Shown here in pieces: positions 1-8,668 of a stretch of DNA of 64,000 nucleotides. Both the position numbers and the translations under genes were made by a program. The notes beneath the pieces were generated by a model. That model was not told the DNA's origin and made no database searches. It was given only the letters and a program-made list of their open reading frames with translations. Each line of letters begins with the position of its first letter. The first letter of the stretch is position 1. The stretch comes from an uncultured Lachnospiraceae bacterium (GTDB taxonomy: Bacteria; Bacillota; Clostridia; Lachnospirales; Lachnospiraceae), in NCBI GenBank assembly GCA_900315735.1, contig ONAD01000010.1, positions 30,642 through 94,641 on the forward strand, in the 5' to 3' direction.

Positions 1-645
1 CAGACGGTTCTGGATAGCACCAAGTGCAGAACGCTGCTTAGATACGTTCTCAATTGCAGTCTGGACTTTCTTCATATAAGAACCAGCCTTTGTGAAAGAA
101 CTTACACAAATATTAGATACTTTATCAAGTCCGATTGCGGTAGCGCCCATTGTCTTGATATTGAAGTCGATTACCTGACCAGATAATGCTCCAACCTGAA
201 GTTTCATCTTATTACTAGCAGCTGAGAAAGATCCGTCTAAAAGATTCATTGTATTGAACTGTGTAGTAGACTTGATACGGTCAATTTCAGATGTCAACTG
301 TACTAATTCATCTTTGATAGCATTTCTATCTACAGATGTGTTAGTGTCGTTAGCTGCCTGTGTAGCAAGTTCGTTCATACGCTGTAAGATAGAATGTGTT
401 TCATTTAATGCACCCTCAGCGGTCTGTACTAAAGATACACCATCCTGTGCGTTTGCAGAAGCTTTGTTAAGACCACGGATCTGGCTTCTCATTTTCTCAG
501 AAATGGAAAGTCCTGCTGCGTCATCTGCTGCACGGTTGATTTTGTAACCGGAAGATAATTTCTCAGTTGATTTTGCCTGTGCGCTTGTTGTGATACCTAA
601 CTGTCTGTTTGTGTTTGCTGCCTGTAAATTGTGTTGTACTACCAT
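1..645 (-). CDS. hag: Flagellin, 5' part (cut by window edge)
   Basis: Flagellar filament subunit, exported and polymerised under the FliD cap. The visible 215 codons carry the N-terminal D0/D1 region: start MVVQHNLQAANTNRQLG, then KLSSGYKINRAADDAAGL and LQRMNELATQAAN, the D1 segment that in other flagellins contacts TLR5. The last visible residues (QRSALGAIQNRL) are already the start of the C-terminal D1 helix. So the protein is short, about 270-280 aa by family comparison, with no large D2/D3 domain. The start follows a strong AAGGAGG at 5-6 nt spacing. Odd: one cysteine in SNICVSSF, which is rare in flagellins. The C-terminal end lies outside the window. Confidence 0.95.
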   Translation of the reverse strand, partial: MVVQHNLQAANTNRQLGITTSAQAKSTEKLSSGYKINRAADDAAGLSISEKMRSQIRGLNKASANAQDGVSLVQTAEGALNETHSILQRMNELATQAANDTNTSVDRNAIKDELVQLTSEIDRIKSTTQFNTMNLLDGSFSAASNKMKLQVGALSGQVIDFNIKTMGATAIGLDKVSNICVSSFTKAGSYMKKVQTAIENVSKQRSALGAIQNRL

Positions 646-650
646 AATTA

Positions 651-685
651 ATTCCTCCTTGAATTTAACGTCGCTTCCTTGCGAC
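651..685 (-). promoter_or_regulatory. Putative CsrA-binding region in the flagellin leader
   Basis: In the flagellin 5' leader, 670-685 form a hairpin with stem GTCGC/GCGAC and loop AAGGAA. About 20 nt downstream the ribosome site AAGGAGGA (653-660) has a second GGA. CsrA binds GGA in hairpin loops and dimers bridge two such sites. In B. subtilis hag a site of this kind covers the ribosome site and blocks translation. csrA and its antagonist fliW lie 4 kb away. The layout is seen; binding is inferred. Confidence 0.65.
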
Positions 686-772
686 TACTTGTTTGTTGTT
701 GCAGATATCTTATCGGCCGTACGCTCCTCAAATCCATCTGCTAAGTAACAATATCTTGTTTACTTGTTATAT

Positions 773-799
773 ATATCGGACGGTTGTCTCGATACTTTA
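773..799 (-). promoter_or_regulatory. Sigma-28 (FliA/SigD) promoter of flagellin
   Basis: On the minus strand TAAA (796-799), a 15-nt spacer, then TCCGATAT (773-780). This fits the sigma-28 consensus TAAA-N15-GCCGATAA with exact spacing. Transcription would start near 766 and leave a leader of about 120 nt that includes the hairpin at 670-685. Confidence 0.8.
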
Positions 800-807
800 T
801 AGTAAAT

Positions 808-830
808 GGAAAAATTTTTTAAATTTTTCC
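808..830 (-). terminator. Weak A/T-rich hairpin after the fliT-like gene
   Basis: A perfect inverted repeat GGAAAAATT/AATTTTTCC lies just after the stop of the fliT-like gene and just upstream of the flagellin promoter. Its A/T-rich stem makes it a weak terminator at best, so some read-through into flagellin is possible. Confidence 0.35.
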
Positions 831-833
831 AGT

Positions 834-1319
834 CTACTTCTTATCATCCAGAAATGCAGCTTCCGGTGCTCCCATCTTCATCATATTTCTGTAATAGGAA
901 TTCACCGCCTGTCTGGATTTCTTTACTTCCTTAATTTGTTTCTTCACGGAAGTAAATTTCTGCTGCACCAATACCTGATTACGTTTTTCCTGGCTCTGGA
1001 TTGCAGTGCTTTTGTCCATGATTGCAGTAATATCCCGCTTCATCTGGGCAATGTCATCCGAATATGTCCCGCGGTTCTCTGTCAAATCAGCTCGGACCCG
1101 ATCATAAATCTGGCTGAATCCGTCATCTAACTTTGATAACTGCTCCACCAGTTCTGCCTTACGGTTCAGATTTTCTTTCAGCTCATCCGGATCTAAATCC
1201 GGATTTTCCAGCATATCCTTCTGCAATACATTTAATGCCATAATTGTATCCAGCAATTCTATTTTTTTCGTAAGGCTCTGTTTTAAGATTTCAATATAGC
1301 TGTTATTTGCTGTGTGCAA
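834..1319 (-). CDS. fliT: FliT-like flagellar export chaperone
   Basis: A 161-residue, almost wholly helical, charged protein directly after fliS, where FliT (the FliD chaperone) sits in other Firmicutes. There is no strong family motif, so the name rests on position, size and helical make-up; a FlgN-type chaperone is the alternative. The start is TTG at 1317-1319, preceded by GAGGT at about 9 nt. It overlaps the end of fliS by 17 nt, which points to translational coupling. Last gene of the flaG-fliD-fliS unit. Confidence 0.6.
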   Translation of the reverse strand: MHTANNSYIEILKQSLTKKIELLDTIMALNVLQKDMLENPDLDPDELKENLNRKAELVEQLSKLDDGFSQIYDRVRADLTENRGTYSDDIAQMKRDITAIMDKSTAIQSQEKRNQVLVQQKFTSVKKQIKEVKKSRQAVNSYYRNMMKMGAPEAAFLDDKK

Positions 1320-1680
1320 GCTTCATTACCTCTTTCCAAGTATCACGCATGGTGCGAAGGTGTACCAGTACTTCCTCTAAGATTTCTTTATCTTTTTTCA
1401 TGTTTGCCTCAACCAGGCGTTCCTGTAAGTACTTATATACATTGTCAAAGTCCTTTGCAACCGGATACTTATGATTTAAGGTTGCCTGAAACTCTTCTAT
1501 GATATTTTCTACTTTCATAATATTGGTATGGGCTTTCTGAATATCATTCTCCTCAATTCCCATGATTGCAATATTGCAGAATTTAATGGCACCTTCATAA
1601 AGCATCAGTGTCAATTCTGCCGGAGAAGCAGTCATAATCTTACTGTTCTGATATGCTGCATATCCATTGTTCATTGTCAT
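1303..1680 (-). CDS. fliS: Flagellar export chaperone FliS
   Basis: Binds the C-terminal D0 helix of newly made flagellin in the cytoplasm and delivers it to the export gate. The 125-residue product has the family pattern: YAAYQNSKIMTASPAELTLM near the N-terminus, LYEGAIKFCN, then helices ending in LVHLRTMRDTWKEVM. The ATG at 1678-1680 was chosen because GGAGG lies 7 nt upstream; an in-frame ATG 8 codons earlier has no ribosome site. It follows fliD and overlaps the fliT-like gene. Confidence 0.93.
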   Translation of the reverse strand: MTMNNGYAAYQNSKIMTASPAELTLMLYEGAIKFCNIAIMGIEENDIQKAHTNIMKVENIIEEFQATLNHKYPVAKDFDNVYKYLQERLVEANMKKDKEILEEVLVHLRTMRDTWKEVMKLAHSK

Positions 1681-1746
1681 CGTGTTACCTCCATGTATTT
1701 TCACATAATCACCGTTCTATGCCTGCGACTGACATTTCATCGGCTC

Positions 1747-4059
1747 TTATGAACCTAAAAGACCTGACAGTGAAGAGGTAGACTGCTGTAATTTTGCCAG
1801 TGCAGTTTCCATCGCTGCAAATTTCTTATAATAAGAATCTTCCATCGAAGTAATCTTATCTTCCCACTTTGTAATAGTTGTGGTGTAATTGCTATATTCC
1901 TTTGCCATTTGCTTATCATTATAAACAGTCATTGCACTGCTTAATGAATTTGACTTCATCTTTGCATCAATTTCATTATAAACACCACCTATCAGCTGCT
2001 GCATGAATGCCGTAACTGTATCCGGGTCTTCCTGTAACATCTGTTTTAACTTATTGGTCTTAGAAGAAACCGCAGAATCATCTGCATCACCATCAATATG
2101 ATAAGCATTTTCCTCATTCTCATCTGCATTGAGATATCCCAGGGTTGAAATACCAAAGCTGGAAAGGCTGTAACTCTTACCATTTACAGTATATCCTTTA
2201 TACATGGCATTGGTCATGGAATTTAAAAGATTGCCCAGGCTGTCATCCCGGCGAAGCAATGCGCTCTTTACCTTCTTCTCCCATTCCTCTATCTCCGAAT
2301 CTGTCATAGCATCTTTTTCTTCTGTTGTTAACGGCTCGTATCCCTTGGCAGAATCTGCGTTGTAAAGAGAAGTCATCTCATTAATCAGGGAATTATATTC
2401 TTTTAAGAAATCTTTTATTTTCTTGTATACACCGTCAACATCATTCTTTACGGTTACATTAAGCTCGCTGCCTTCGGTAGAAGCCAGTGCTTCAATCTTC
2501 AGTCCGTTAATACTGAAGGAGTTAGAGGACGACGTATATTTTGCACTATTTACATAAATCTCTGCATCCTGACCATCTACGCGGGTTGCATCCGTATTGT
2601 ACTGGGTCTTGTCAGCTGCATTGGCAAGCTGTTTTACCGCATAGGAAATACGTGCCTCCAATGCCGCCTGATCTTCCCCATTATCTAACAGGGCATATTT
2701 CTCAAGGACTGCTTTATTATCACTGATAATCTTATTCTGGGTAGTAATACTGTCCTGCTCTTTCGTAATCTTATCATTGTATGCATTGGTAAGTTCTTCT
2801 ATGGATGCATATTCTGAACCTGCCGCCCCCTTATAAGCATGCTGTACACTGGTAATGAAATCATTCATATCCGCTTTTTCATCAGCTGTCAGGGTGTCAT
2901 CAGCTGCCTGGGCATCATACTTGTCTACTGCTGCCTTTGCCGCCGCAAATTCTGCAATGGTAACCTGTTTTACATCTTCTCCGGCATTTTCATCCTTCTT
3001 CGCAACAAGACCTGCTTTGGCTGCAAGGGCATTCAGGCGGTCTGTACCGGTTGCTTTTTTATCATCTGCGACTGTATCGTCTGCTGCAATCAGCTTTCCT
3101 TCTGAATCTCTTTTAAAGTTTCCATCATCATCCAATTCATATGTTTTGGACAAATCAGCTTTGGACATGGATGCCAGTTCATCCAAATCACGGATTTCTC
3201 CTGCATTATCAAGTCCCTTATATGCATTCATCATGGTCTCATAGGAAGATGCATAATTTACCTTTGTTGTATAACCGGAAATCTTAGAGCGTGACTGTGT
3301 AATGCTGTTATTGGCTGCTGAGATTGCATCTTTGGAGTTCTGCAGATCTGTAAGAATCTGTCCGATGTCCTGTCCGTCAAATGCTGCCCACGCCTGATAA
3401 CGTTCGGTATTGCTCTTAGAAGCTACGCTTAAGCCCAATGCCTTTAATGCTTTACTTCCGTTGGAATCTGCTCCTGCCAGACTGAAATCATTGGCTGCTC
3501 CTGTTCCAGATGCTGCCACATAGATTCTCTGGTTGGTAGCATCATAAGATGCTTTTACACCCGCATCATTTAATTTAGAAACAAAATCACTGATGGTTGT
3601 ATCTGCTGTCACTTCAATGGTGCTGGTCTTTCCTGCAGATGTCACTTCAATCTTTCCACCGGAAAAGCTGTCATCACCTAATAACTCACTGAGCTTGGTT
3701 GCTCCGGTTGTAGAAGATGCAAGCTGTCCACCGGTAAGATAACCAGATTTTGCCACCTGATTAATCTTTAAGGTATAGCTTCCGTTTACTGCAGTACCTT
3801 CTGCGCTGACATTTGCCTTGGTAGAATCTGATACTGTAGCCATCTTGGTCTTATATGCAGAGCTGTACTTTAAGCTTGTCATATTGCTGTATAAGCTCTT
3901 TACTTTTTTATTTAATGTCTTCCACGCATCCTGCTTCCAGGAAAGCTTGGTCTGCGCTTTTACAAATGTATTTTTCTTTACGTTATATGCGGATACCAAC
4001 TGCGAAACAATTGCTTCGGTATCCATTCCTGATGCTAATCCTGATACTCGAATTGCCAT
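1747..4059 (-). CDS. fliD: Flagellar filament cap protein FliD, enlarged
   Basis: Caps the growing filament and folds exported flagellin. The 770-residue product has the FliD N-domain (MAIRVSGLASGMDTEAIVSQ, residues 1-100) and the C-domain ending in a helical segment (SMEDSYYKKFAAMETALAKL). It is well above the usual 450-550 residues. The extra length is a helical, Asp/Ala/Lys-rich stretch at about residues 230-500, before the flagellin-like segment RVDGQDAEIYVNS. It lies 12 nt after flaG and shares the sigma-28 promoter at 4553-4580. Confidence 0.92.
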   Translation of the reverse strand: MAIRVSGLASGMDTEAIVSQLVSAYNVKKNTFVKAQTKLSWKQDAWKTLNKKVKSLYSNMTSLKYSSAYKTKMATVSDSTKANVSAEGTAVNGSYTLKINQVAKSGYLTGGQLASSTTGATKLSELLGDDSFSGGKIEVTSAGKTSTIEVTADTTISDFVSKLNDAGVKASYDATNQRIYVAASGTGAANDFSLAGADSNGSKALKALGLSVASKSNTERYQAWAAFDGQDIGQILTDLQNSKDAISAANNSITQSRSKISGYTTKVNYASSYETMMNAYKGLDNAGEIRDLDELASMSKADLSKTYELDDDGNFKRDSEGKLIAADDTVADDKKATGTDRLNALAAKAGLVAKKDENAGEDVKQVTIAEFAAAKAAVDKYDAQAADDTLTADEKADMNDFITSVQHAYKGAAGSEYASIEELTNAYNDKITKEQDSITTQNKIISDNKAVLEKYALLDNGEDQAALEARISYAVKQLANAADKTQYNTDATRVDGQDAEIYVNSAKYTSSSNSFSINGLKIEALASTEGSELNVTVKNDVDGVYKKIKDFLKEYNSLINEMTSLYNADSAKGYEPLTTEEKDAMTDSEIEEWEKKVKSALLRRDDSLGNLLNSMTNAMYKGYTVNGKSYSLSSFGISTLGYLNADENEENAYHIDGDADDSAVSSKTNKLKQMLQEDPDTVTAFMQQLIGGVYNEIDAKMKSNSLSSAMTVYNDKQMAKEYSNYTTTITKWEDKITSMEDSYYKKFAAMETALAKLQQSTSSLSGLLGS

Positions 4060-4071
4060 CTTAAGTACCTC

Positions 4072-4497
4072 CTATCTCTTCTCGTCTACCATCAGCCCTG
4101 CCATCTCCCAGAGCTTCTGTATCATGTCAAGTGTCTTCTCCGGCGGATATTCTTTAATCACTTTCTTACTCTCTTTATCCACAATCTTAATGGTGACACG
4201 ATTGGTTCCTTCGTGGATGCCAAAGATTGCTTCTGTATGAGCCTGACTGCGATTGATACTCTCCACCGCTTTCTTAACCTGTTCCGAGGAAGAGGCAGTT
4301 GCTTTTTCTTCTTCTGTTGGATTCTGACTCTGTGTTGCTGCTGCATTTTCTAATGCATTGGCATTTTCCTGCTGCATTTCATCTGCACTTGTCTGTAATC
4401 CTTCTGTTGTTACTGAGGAACTTTCTTTTGTGGTTCCCTGAACCGGAGAACTTCCCTGATACACCGATCCACTGTTTCTGATTGATTCAATTGACAT
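4072..4497 (-). CDS. flaG: FlaG family flagellar protein
   Basis: Small flagellar protein that affects filament length and cap function in several bacteria; its exact role is not settled. The first 70 or so of 141 residues are low-complexity, rich in Ser, Thr, Glu and Gln. The FlaG domain follows, with FGIHEGTNRVTIKIVDKES and VIKEYPPEKTLDMIQKLWEM. The ribosome site AGGTGTAAGCA precedes the ATG. First gene of the flaG-fliD-fliS-fliT unit. Confidence 0.88.
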   Translation of the reverse strand: MSIESIRNSGSVYQGSSPVQGTTKESSSVTTEGLQTSADEMQQENANALENAAATQSQNPTEEEKATASSSEQVKKAVESINRSQAHTEAIFGIHEGTNRVTIKIVDKESKKVIKEYPPEKTLDMIQKLWEMAGLMVDEKR

Positions 4498-4552
4498 TGC
4501 TTACACCTCCATGTGCTTCTTGTCATTTCCGTTTACCATTGTTCTAACTCTT

Positions 4553-4580
4553 ATATCGGTAGAACCCGTAAATTTATTTA
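4553..4580 (-). promoter_or_regulatory. Sigma-28 promoter of flaG-fliD-fliS
   Basis: On the minus strand TAAA (4577-4580), a 16-nt spacer, then ACCGATAT (4553-4560), in the gap between csrA and flaG. It is close to the sigma-28 consensus, one base longer in the spacer than the flagellin promoter. It lets the cap genes be made with flagellin while fliW-csrA belong to the flgM-started transcript. Confidence 0.65.
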
Positions 4581-4584
4581 GCGG

Positions 4585-4800
4585 TTACAGTAAATTTTTC
4601 AAAGCCTCTAATCCATCCACCTTAAGGGACGCTTCATTTTCTTTCTGAATCTGTAAATATACTTCTTTTCGATATACCGGCACATTCTTTGGTGCTGAGA
4701 TGCCGATTTTAATCTGATCTCCTCTGATTTCCAGTACTGTTATCTCAATATTGTTATTGATAACAAGGGATTCTCCCTTTTTTCTTGTTAATGCCAGCAT
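4585..4800 (-). CDS. csrA: Carbon storage regulator CsrA
   Basis: Dimeric RNA-binding protein that blocks translation by binding GGA sites. The 71 residues give the whole family: [35 protein letters not shown], then VPVYRKEVY with the conserved Arg of the RNA-binding face. The ATG at 4798-4800 matches the family N-terminus; the ribosome site AGGTGA lies in the last codons of fliW, so the two are coupled. A GTG three codons earlier is less likely. Its probable target here is the flagellin leader. Confidence 0.95.
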   Translation of the reverse strand: MLALTRKKGESLVINNNIEITVLEIRGDQIKIGISAPKNVPVYRKEVYLQIQKENEASLKVDGLEALKNLL

Positions 4801-4801
4801 C

Positions 4802-5260
4802 TTATTCACCTGCCTTCTTTGCTTCTTCTAAAATATCATAAATTTTGTATCTTACCGGCAGGTCATCCTCTACGATAATCTGGCTTGCTTTTCTTGTATC
4901 TGTATTGATTACAATCGGTGCTTTTAAGTTCACTGCAAGTTCTTTGATATCCTGTGGCACGGTAACGGTTACCAGTACATAAAGATTATCTTCCTTAATG
5001 GTTCCAAGGTTCTTTAACAGTTCGTCTTCCACGCTCGGATTATATGTTTCACATACAAGAAGCGGATCCATTACCGGAAATGCTACCTCCGGCTCATCCA
5101 TGGACTGTAACCAGGATATGGATGGTTTGCCTTCTTTCTCTTCATCAAAGATTAAAGTAAACTTTTTCATATCCGGAAATCCAATGATTCCATCCTCAAA
5201 TGTTATGATTTTGCTTTCATCAATTTCTATTTCCCCAAACAATCTTGTTGCTGCTTTCAT
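4802..5260 (-). CDS. fliW: Flagellar assembly factor FliW
   Basis: Antagonist of CsrA: free FliW binds CsrA and relieves flagellin repression, and flagellin competes for FliW (known in B. subtilis). The 152-residue product shows the FliW pattern: [20 protein letters not shown], the aromatic-acidic core, [11 protein letters not shown] and [17 protein letters not shown] precedes the ATG. It is coupled to csrA and lies 16 nt after flgL, in the same order as in Bacillus. Confidence 0.95.
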   Translation of the reverse strand: MKAATRLFGEIEIDESKIITFEDGIIGFPDMKKFTLIFDEEKEGKPSISWLQSMDEPEVAFPVMDPLLVCETYNPSVEDELLKNLGTIKEDNLYVLVTVTVPQDIKELAVNLKAPIVINTDTRKASQIIVEDDLPVRYKIYDILEEAKKAGE

Positions 5261-5276
5261 GCTAGCTTCTCCTTTC

Positions 5277-6788
5277 TTACAGATAATCCAGTAAGGTCTG
5301 TCTCTCTAATTTTGCTGCCGCCTGTAAGGATGCCTGATATGCGGTGTAGGATGAAGTATAGTCAATGATAATCTCTGATAAATCTTTATCTTCATTATCT
5401 GACTTCAATGCCTCTACTGTTTCCTGCTGATTAGACATACGGTTCTTTGTAATATCAAGCTGCTGTCCCTTGCTTCCCACGTCTGTAATTGCAAGGTTTA
5501 CATCTGACATATAGCCTTCAAATTTCGTCAGTCCTCTGCTAAATACAGTCTGTAACTGATGGTCTGCATAATCTGCCTGCTTCTGGGCTGCTGCAAGACA
5601 GTTCTCCAAATATTCCTGGTCTTCCTTAGAGGAATACTGGCTTAAGCCCTGCATTTCCTTAATATTATCCACTACAGTATGTGCATCAATGGCTGACTGT
5701 ACCACAGAAGTGAGATTATCCAAATCTCTTCCGATATCAGAATTAAATACGGTGCTTGCCTGTGTATTTACTACCAGTGTCTGATTGGATGCAATGGTAT
5801 ATTCAATATCCTGGCGGATTCTCTTTCCATCTTCAAAGTTGGTATATTCAATCGGATTAGCTGTATCTGTATTATTGGTACAGTCAAAATAATTCTCCGG
5901 TCTTAATTCTCCTTTGGAAAATCCGGTCTTGTCATAATTTACAGAAACGGTTGCTCCTAATGATTTAAGATTGGACGCAAGTGTTTTTCCCATCAGGAAT
6001 TCACCAGTATCTTTATTAAAGACAATGTCATTATCTCCTATTGCATAGGAGGATGCTTCCAAATCACTGGTTGTAAGAGTAGTAACATTCAGTTCCTGTG
6101 TGGTCTGCTGTCCTGTTGTTGTATCTTTATAGCTGTAGCTGATTTTTCCGTCCGTAATATCCGTAATGTTATCATAGGAAAGACGTAATCTGTGCAATGT
6201 GGTATTCTCCGGTGTACCCGGTGTTGTCTTTGCCGCTACATCTGCCGCTGTCGGAGTTGTAACATTGCCATAAGAATAATTATATTCTTCGATTTTATCT
6301 GCGGATAAATACTCACTGATATTATAAGTTTCTTTGCTGTCAGCCTGGAAGGTTAAGGTTGAATTGGTCTTATAACCGGTAAATACGGTTCTTCCGGCAT
6401 AATCTGCATCACCCTCTGAATAAATCTGGTCGCTTAAGGACTGTAACTGTTTTAAAATTGTCTTACGGTCTTCTTCGGTCAGTGTTCCATTGGCTCCGGC
6501 ATCACACTGGGTATGAATGGTGGTCAGCAGTTTTTTCATGTTGGTAAGAGATGTTTCTGTAACATCTAACCACGCTTCCGCATCCGGAATATTCTTTTCA
6601 TAATACTGATTAATCTGGCTTAAACTGCTACGCAGACGAAGTGCACGGATGGCAATAACCGGATCATCGGACGGCTTGCTGATTTTCTTCTGTGAAGTCA
6701 TCTGATTATTCAATGTATTTACATTGGTTTTATTTCCGTTGATATTTACTTTGGTATTGCTCATAATCATGTTATTGGTTATTCTCAT
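5277..6788 (-). CDS. flgL: Hook-filament junction protein FlgL
   Basis: Second hook-filament junction protein, between FlgK and the filament. The N-terminus (MRITNNMIMSNTKVNINGN, then LNNQMTSQKKISKPSDDP) and the C-terminal D0-like helices match FlgL of the flagellin superfamily. At 503 residues it is longer than the 300 or so of Bacillus or Salmonella FlgL; the extra part is a central Thr/Asn-rich region. AAGGAGG precedes the ATG. Fifth gene after flgM. Confidence 0.92.
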   Translation of the reverse strand: MRITNNMIMSNTKVNINGNKTNVNTLNNQMTSQKKISKPSDDPVIAIRALRLRSSLSQINQYYEKNIPDAEAWLDVTETSLTNMKKLLTTIHTQCDAGANGTLTEEDRKTILKQLQSLSDQIYSEGDADYAGRTVFTGYKTNSTLTFQADSKETYNISEYLSADKIEEYNYSYGNVTTPTAADVAAKTTPGTPENTTLHRLRLSYDNITDITDGKISYSYKDTTTGQQTTQELNVTTLTTSDLEASSYAIGDNDIVFNKDTGEFLMGKTLASNLKSLGATVSVNYDKTGFSKGELRPENYFDCTNNTDTANPIEYTNFEDGKRIRQDIEYTIASNQTLVVNTQASTVFNSDIGRDLDNLTSVVQSAIDAHTVVDNIKEMQGLSQYSSKEDQEYLENCLAAAQKQADYADHQLQTVFSRGLTKFEGYMSDVNLAITDVGSKGQQLDITKNRMSNQQETVEALKSDNEDKDLSEIIIDYTSSYTAYQASLQAAAKLERQTLLDYL

Positions 6789-6802
6789 TCTAACAAACCT
6801 CC

Positions 6803-8653
6803 TTATACTCCGGTCTCTAAGATTAATCTGTCATACATCTCTGCCATAACAGAAACCATCTTGGATGCCAGATTATATGCATTCTGGAATTTTACCAAGT
6901 CCAGTGCTTCTTCATCTTCATCTACACCGGATACAGACTGTCTCTGCATATTGATAGTAGATTCAATGTTGGAATAGTTCTTACTGAAAATCTCTGCTTC
7001 TTCTGTATCTACAGAAATATCGGAAAGCAGACACTGCAGGAAACTATCTGCCCCAGTTCCACGGTAAAGCTTGGTATCACTTTCTAATTTCTTCAGGCTA
7101 TCCAGTAATGTATATTTATCCACACCATCGGTGTATTCTGACTTGGTTACTGCTGCAAATCTTCCCGGGTCTGTTATGGACTCTGAATTTACCGCAAAGT
7201 TTAATGCAGTCAGCTGATAATAGGTATTGGAACCGGAGGATATCTGTGTATCTGTAAAATCATATTCTCCGCCTAAAGCTTTCTTTCCTACAAAGAAGCT
7301 TCCCATTTCATTTCCATTTAAATCTACTGCCGGGTCGTTTGGGTCTCCTCTTTCAATATCATTAAATGCTTTTGTAAAGCTTCTTAAGAACTGGTTCATC
7401 TGGGACATATAGTACGGAATTCCCATGGCGTCTACACTCTTTCCTATGCTGACATTTTCTCCTAAGAACTTGCTTCTCTGGGATGCATTTAACTCCTGCT
7501 TTAATGTAAAAGTATAACTTCCATCTGCATTGATGGTAAAATCGGAATAGAGGTAATCATTGTTTAATACGGTTATAATTCCCTGTTCTGCAATGGATAA
7601 TTTCTCTACATCTGTCATGGATGGATTCTTTACAGTAATCTGTGTTACTGTTCTTCCATCTACTACCGTATTCTGGATACTTCCGGCTTCTGTTCCTATT
7701 TTACCGGTAAAGTTTTCTGCATTATTTCCATCCCGCATTTCAAATAAAGCTCTTAAGCTTCCACCCATGGATGCGCTGGCTGCATTGAATTTTACTCCGG
7801 TATCTGACCAGGTTAAATCGTATAATCCATCGATATCTGTCTGGTTAATCTTCTGTTCTCTTGCTTCATAAGAAAGCGTACGATAATCATAACCGTCTAC
7901 CATGGTCTGTCCATTGATTTTCACGGTGTATTTATTGATTCCAAGATCCATATCCGGATAGTTGCTGTTCGTAATCGGCACCTCGGATATTTCAACCGGA
8001 ACAATTTCCGAAAGTTCATCTACTAAAAGTGCTCTCTTATCTCTTAATTCATTGGCATGTCCGCCATTGAGTTCTACCTGATTAATCTGTTTATTAATCA
8101 AGGCAATTTTCTCTGCAATGGAGTTTACATTATCTACCGTAGACTTAATCTCATTGTTTAAGGTTCCCTGCAATTCCTGAAGATTCGTAGCCACTCCGTT
8201 GAAATAGGTAGCAAGGCTCTGAGCACTTCCGATGAACTGTTTTCTTACATTTTCATCAAAGTTCGTATGCTGTGTGGTATCCAGATTATTAAACATGGTT
8301 TTTAATAAAGTGGAAAAACCTTTTTCCGTATCATCATCCGTAAAATAGGTCTGAATCTGTTCCATATAGTAAAGACGTTTCTGATACAGACCCAGATTGC
8401 CATTATTGTTCCAGTATTTGGTATCATAATAGCTGTCCCGAAGCTGTGTAATGGAAACTGCATTTACTCCGGTTCCGGTAGTTCCGTATTTTGCATTGAC
8501 ACGCATTCCTTCGCCGGCCTCTTTATTGGTTACCTGTTTGCTGTAACCCTTGGTCTGTACGTTGGATATGTTATTCGCTGCAGTATTTACGGATGCCTGA
8601 AACGCATTTAACGCAGATGCTGCTATATTTAATCCGAAAAATTGTGATGGCAT
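6803..8653 (-). CDS. flgK: FlgK-type hook-associated protein, second copy
   Basis: Junction protein of the hook-filament boundary. The 616-residue product starts MPSQFFGLNIAASALNAFQ and has the rod/hook motif ANNISNVQTKGYSKQ. It keeps the helical D1 segment (NELRDKRALLVDELSEIVPV) and ends in the D0 helix (LDLVKFQNAYNLASKMVSVM). It lies 15 nt after another FlgK-type gene, from which it differs strongly, so the pair are old paralogues rather than a recent copy. Both may be used at the junction; this is not known. Confidence 0.88.
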   Translation of the reverse strand: MPSQFFGLNIAASALNAFQASVNTAANNISNVQTKGYSKQVTNKEAGEGMRVNAKYGTTGTGVNAVSITQLRDSYYDTKYWNNNGNLGLYQKRLYYMEQIQTYFTDDDTEKGFSTLLKTMFNNLDTTQHTNFDENVRKQFIGSAQSLATYFNGVATNLQELQGTLNNEIKSTVDNVNSIAEKIALINKQINQVELNGGHANELRDKRALLVDELSEIVPVEISEVPITNSNYPDMDLGINKYTVKINGQTMVDGYDYRTLSYEAREQKINQTDIDGLYDLTWSDTGVKFNAASASMGGSLRALFEMRDGNNAENFTGKIGTEAGSIQNTVVDGRTVTQITVKNPSMTDVEKLSIAEQGIITVLNNDYLYSDFTINADGSYTFTLKQELNASQRSKFLGENVSIGKSVDAMGIPYYMSQMNQFLRSFTKAFNDIERGDPNDPAVDLNGNEMGSFFVGKKALGGEYDFTDTQISSGSNTYYQLTALNFAVNSESITDPGRFAAVTKSEYTDGVDKYTLLDSLKKLESDTKLYRGTGADSFLQCLLSDISVDTEEAEIFSKNYSNIESTINMQRQSVSGVDEDEEALDLVKFQNAYNLASKMVSVMAEMYDRLILETGV

Positions 8654-8668
8654 ATTCTCTCACCTCTT

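Noticed and set aside
710..717. Second sigma-28 -10 box (GCCGATAA) in the flagellin leader
   Set aside because: No TAAA at 14-17 nt upstream (TGGA at 15 nt); the complete promoter lies 60 nt further up, so this is part of the leader.
2855..3244. Long plus-strand frames opposite fliD, flgK and the antiporters
   Set aside because: They are antisense shadows of clear genes; Ser/Ala/Ile-rich translations without family features.
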